NCBI GenBank assembly: GCA_946647055.1 | Contig: CAMPCT010000109.1 | Location: forward strand, 1 to 7,011 | Length of the DNA stretch: 7,011 nt | Direction of reading: 5' to 3' | Origin: an uncultured Atopobium sp. | GTDB lineage: Bacteria; Actinomycetota; Coriobacteriia; Coriobacteriales; Atopobiaceae | Part shown: piece by piece, positions 5,052-7,011 of the stretch | How positions within the stretch are numbered: the stretch's first letter is position 1 | How the letters are laid out: each line of letters begins with the position of its first letter | Translations under genes and position numbers: made by a program | Notes under the pieces: model-generated | Told to the model about the DNA's origin: nothing | Database searches by the model: none | What the model saw: the letters and a program-made list of their open reading frames with translations, nothing else

Positions 5052-7011
5052 ATGGTCGCACGTACCCATAGCAGGTCAAGGTTCGCACGTCTCGCGTTTG
5101 CGCTCGCCGTCGCGCTGGCGGCGCTCGTCCTGATGCCCAGCCAGGCCCTCGCCAAGGAATACTCCATGACGGCCGTCGACATCGACGCGACGGTCGGCTC
5201 CGATGGCACGCTCACGGTGATTGAGGACCGGACCTTCGACTTTGACGGTACCTACCACTACTGCTACTGGGACCTCTCGACGCGGTCCTCTGAGTTCAGC
5301 TCCCTCGAGGCGACCGTGCTCTCGGCGGGGGAGGTCACGAGCACGTCCTTTGAGGCGTTTGACCTCGCGTCCTCCGACGCTGCCGGCACCTACTCAGTCA
5401 CGAGCCCCGAGCGCGACATCACGCGCGTGACCCTCAACTTCGAGGCTTCGGGCATCCACACCTACCGTGTGGTCTACGAGCTTACGGGCGTGGTCGCGCG
5501 TTGGCAGGACGTGGGCGAGCTCTACTGGAAGTTCGTCACGGACGGCTGGGACGAGCCCTCCAATAACGTCACCTGCACCATCCATCTGCCCATTCCCGTT
5601 GGCCAGACGCCCGTTGCCGGAGATAACGTGCGCATGTGGCAGCATCACGCGCCGCTCACGGGCGAGGTCTGGCTGGTGGGCGAGGACGTGGTCTGCACGG
5701 TGCCCTCCGTGAGCACCTCCAACTTTGCCGAGGTCCGCGTGACCTTCCCGGCCGAGTGGCTGGGCAACATGCCCCAGCGTCTGGAGAGCCGCTTGGACAC
5801 CGTGCTTGCCCAGGAGGGTGACTGGGCCAATCGCGCCAACACCAGGCGCAAGATGGGCAGGGCCTTCGCCCTTGGCTTGGGCGGCATCAGCCTGCTGTCC
5901 CTTGTCGTCAGCGCGATCCTCGTCGTGAGGTCGCTTCTGCGCCATCGCCGCGAGCATCCCGTCCGCTTTACCGAGCGCTATTGGCGCGACGTCCCCTCCA
6001 ACGACCATCCTGCCGTCCTCGGCCTCCTCTGGAGCGGGGTCCAGGCGGACAACAACGCCTTTGCCGCCACCCTCATGAACCTCTACGACCGAGGTGCCAT
6101 CGACCTCTACGAGTCCCAGACACAGAGGCGTGGCCTCTTCGGCAACAGTGTCAAGCGCGAGTACGAGATCCACCTCATGCCCAACTACCAGCAGGTTCTT
6201 GGGCCGCGCGTCGTGGGCACGCGTGGCAATGACAGTCGCATCGACTACGCGACGATCGACTTCGTCTTTGGCTACGTGTACCAGAGCTTCGCCATGCTCG
6301 GCAAGGAGCAGCGGCCCGTGGGCGTGGTGCGCTTCTCCGACATCACCAAGGTCGGCAACAGGGACCGTTCGGGCTTCAGGCAACAGTGGACGGCATGGCA
6401 GGAGACGGTCAAGCAGTGTGCGACCGAGTACGGGCTCGTCGGCGAGGAGCAGAGCGGTGGGCTGGCACCCATCATCTCCTGCGTTGTGTCGCTGCTGCTC
6501 GGCATCGGGTTCATGATCTTCTTCGCCCTTGACGGGGCTGACATGCTCGAGGGGATGGGGCTCCTCCCGCTCGGCATCATAGTGATGTTGCTGCTCCTGG
6601 TGATGCCCATCATCGGGCTAATCCTCGTTGGCAGCAACATCCTCGGCCTATCTGACGAGGCAATCGAGATCAACGCCCGCATGAAGGCGCTCTCCCGGTG
6701 GCTCAAAGAGTTCACCAAGCTTGACGAGGCGCTGCCTCACGACGTCATCCTCTGGAACAAGCTGCTGGTCATGGCCACGGTCCTGGGCATCTCCGACAAG
6801 GTTGCCGAGAAGCTCAGGGTCTATCTGCCCGACGTTGCCAGCGACCCGTCACTTGCCCGCACCTACTCCTGGTGCTCCGTGGGGGCGAACGGTGGCGTCT
6901 CCCCGTCCTCTGCCTTTGGATCGGCGCTGAGCAGCGCGAGCGGCTCGGGCGGCGGCTCCTCCGGTGGTGGTGGCGGTGGTGGCGGCGGTGGCGGCGGCGG
7001 TGGCGCCGGCT
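5052..7011 (+). CDS. DUF2207-family membrane protein, 3' end outside the window
   Basis: The frame is open from ATG 5052 to the window end (653 codons and one base), with no stop reached. The layout is that of DUF2207 proteins, whose function is unknown. Residues 1-34 are a signal peptide (basic start, hydrophobic 13-28, cleavage after ALA at 34). Residues about 35-265 are an extracytoplasmic beta-rich domain with the family-like opening DIDATVGSDGTLTVIEDRTF (43-62). Transmembrane segments lie at about 272-293, 471-493 and 502-527, the first flanked by Arg clusters (264-270 and 293-300). The cytoplasmic segment about 295-470 and the region 530-610 come before a Ser/Gly-rich tail with 14 consecutive Gly (638-651), the usual ending of this family, so probably only a few residues are missing. 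The gene has its own ribosome site and follows a terminator, so it is a separate transcription unit. Domain assignment is by remembered architecture, not a search. Confidence 0.85.
   Translation, partial: MVARTHSRSRFARLAFALAVALAALVLMPSQALAKEYSMTAVDIDATVGSDGTLTVIEDRTFDFDGTYHYCYWDLSTRSSEFSSLEATVLSAGEVTSTSFEAFDLASSDAAGTYSVTSPERDITRVTLNFEASGIHTYRVVYELTGVVARWQDVGELYWKFVTDGWDEPSNNVTCTIHLPIPVGQTPVAGDNVRMWQHHAPLTGEVWLVGEDVVCTVPSVSTSNFAEVRVTFPAEWLGNMPQRLESRLDTVLAQEGDWANRANTRRKMGRAFALGLGGISLLSLVVSAILVVRSLLRHRREHPVRFTERYWRDVPSNDHPAVLGLLWSGVQADNNAFAATLMNLYDRGAIDLYESQTQRRGLFGNSVKREYEIHLMPNYQQVLGPRVVGTRGNDSRIDYATIDFVFGYVYQSFAMLGKEQRPVGVVRFSDITKVGNRDRSGFRQQWTAWQETVKQCATEYGLVGEEQSGGLAPIISCVVSLLLGIGFMIFFALDGADMLEGMGLLPLGIIVMLLLLVMPIIGLILVGSNILGLSDEAIEINARMKALSRWLKEFTKLDEALPHDVILWNKLLVMATVLGISDKVAEKLRVYLPDVASDPSLARTYSWCSVGANGGVSPSSAFGSALSSASGSGGGSSGGGGGGGGGGGGGGAG
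6963..7004 (+). repeat. GGN codon run encoding 14 glycines
   Basis: Fourteen successive GGT/GGC codons encode residues 638-651 of the DUF2207 protein, preceded by shorter Gly/Ser runs from residue 631. Glycine-rich tails are normal in this family. A tract of this kind can vary in length by slippage in multiples of three and is a common spot for assembly breaks, which may explain the window or contig ending near here. Confidence 0.8.

Noticed and set aside
5394..6383. Minus-strand open frame of 329 codons, rich in His, Ala and Val
   Set aside because: It is antisense to the DUF2207 gene, has no recognisable motif or ribosome site, and its composition is what the complement of GC-rich coding DNA gives. 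The plus frame has signal peptide, membrane segments and family layout.

Overview
The window is GC-rich (AT-rich only in one short divergent intergenic stretch), densely coded, and reads like a high-GC Gram-positive chromosome. The DUF2207-type membrane protein, the lipoprotein with a classic lipobox, and the crowding of Cof-type HAD phosphatases fit a gut- or rumen-type Coriobacteriia (Olsenella/Atopobiaceae-like). This placement is inferred from gene content and codon style; no rRNA or marker gene is present to prove it.

Left part, minus strand, read from right to left (4108 down to 68): two adjacent paralogous 262-residue HAD-IIB (Cof-like) phosphatases separated by 8 bases; then, after a 74+ base gap holding a perfect TATAAT hexamer, a class I SAM-dependent methyltransferase of the Methyltransf_24 type with an unrecognised C-terminal half; then, 17 bases on, a lipoprotein that is a family 10 polysaccharide lyase (pectate lyase). 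Two copies of a 19-base hairpin-forming repeat (period 30) lie just after the lyase stop codon at the window edge.

Centre: a 137-base AT-rich divergent intergenic region (4109-4245) with two perfect palindromes separates the minus-strand HAD pair from a plus-strand HAD-IA (beta-phosphoglucomutase-like) phosphatase, so three HAD phosphatases sit together. The HAD-IA gene ends with a convincing intrinsic terminator.

Right part, plus strand: a large gene (starts 5052, still open at 7011) encodes a DUF2207 membrane protein: signal peptide, extracytoplasmic domain, three transmembrane segments and a C-terminal glycine-rich tail; the window stops inside or just after the poly-Gly tract.

The gene content suggests external pectin attack (lyase lipoprotein) and cytoplasmic phosphate ester turnover (HADs), but nothing in the sequence ties the blocks into one pathway. 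I found no tRNA, rRNA, CRISPR array, transposase or integrase. I see no clear case for a wholly new system; the most notable points are the tandem HAD duplication, the lyase/methyltransferase pair and the orphan C-terminal half of the methyltransferase.
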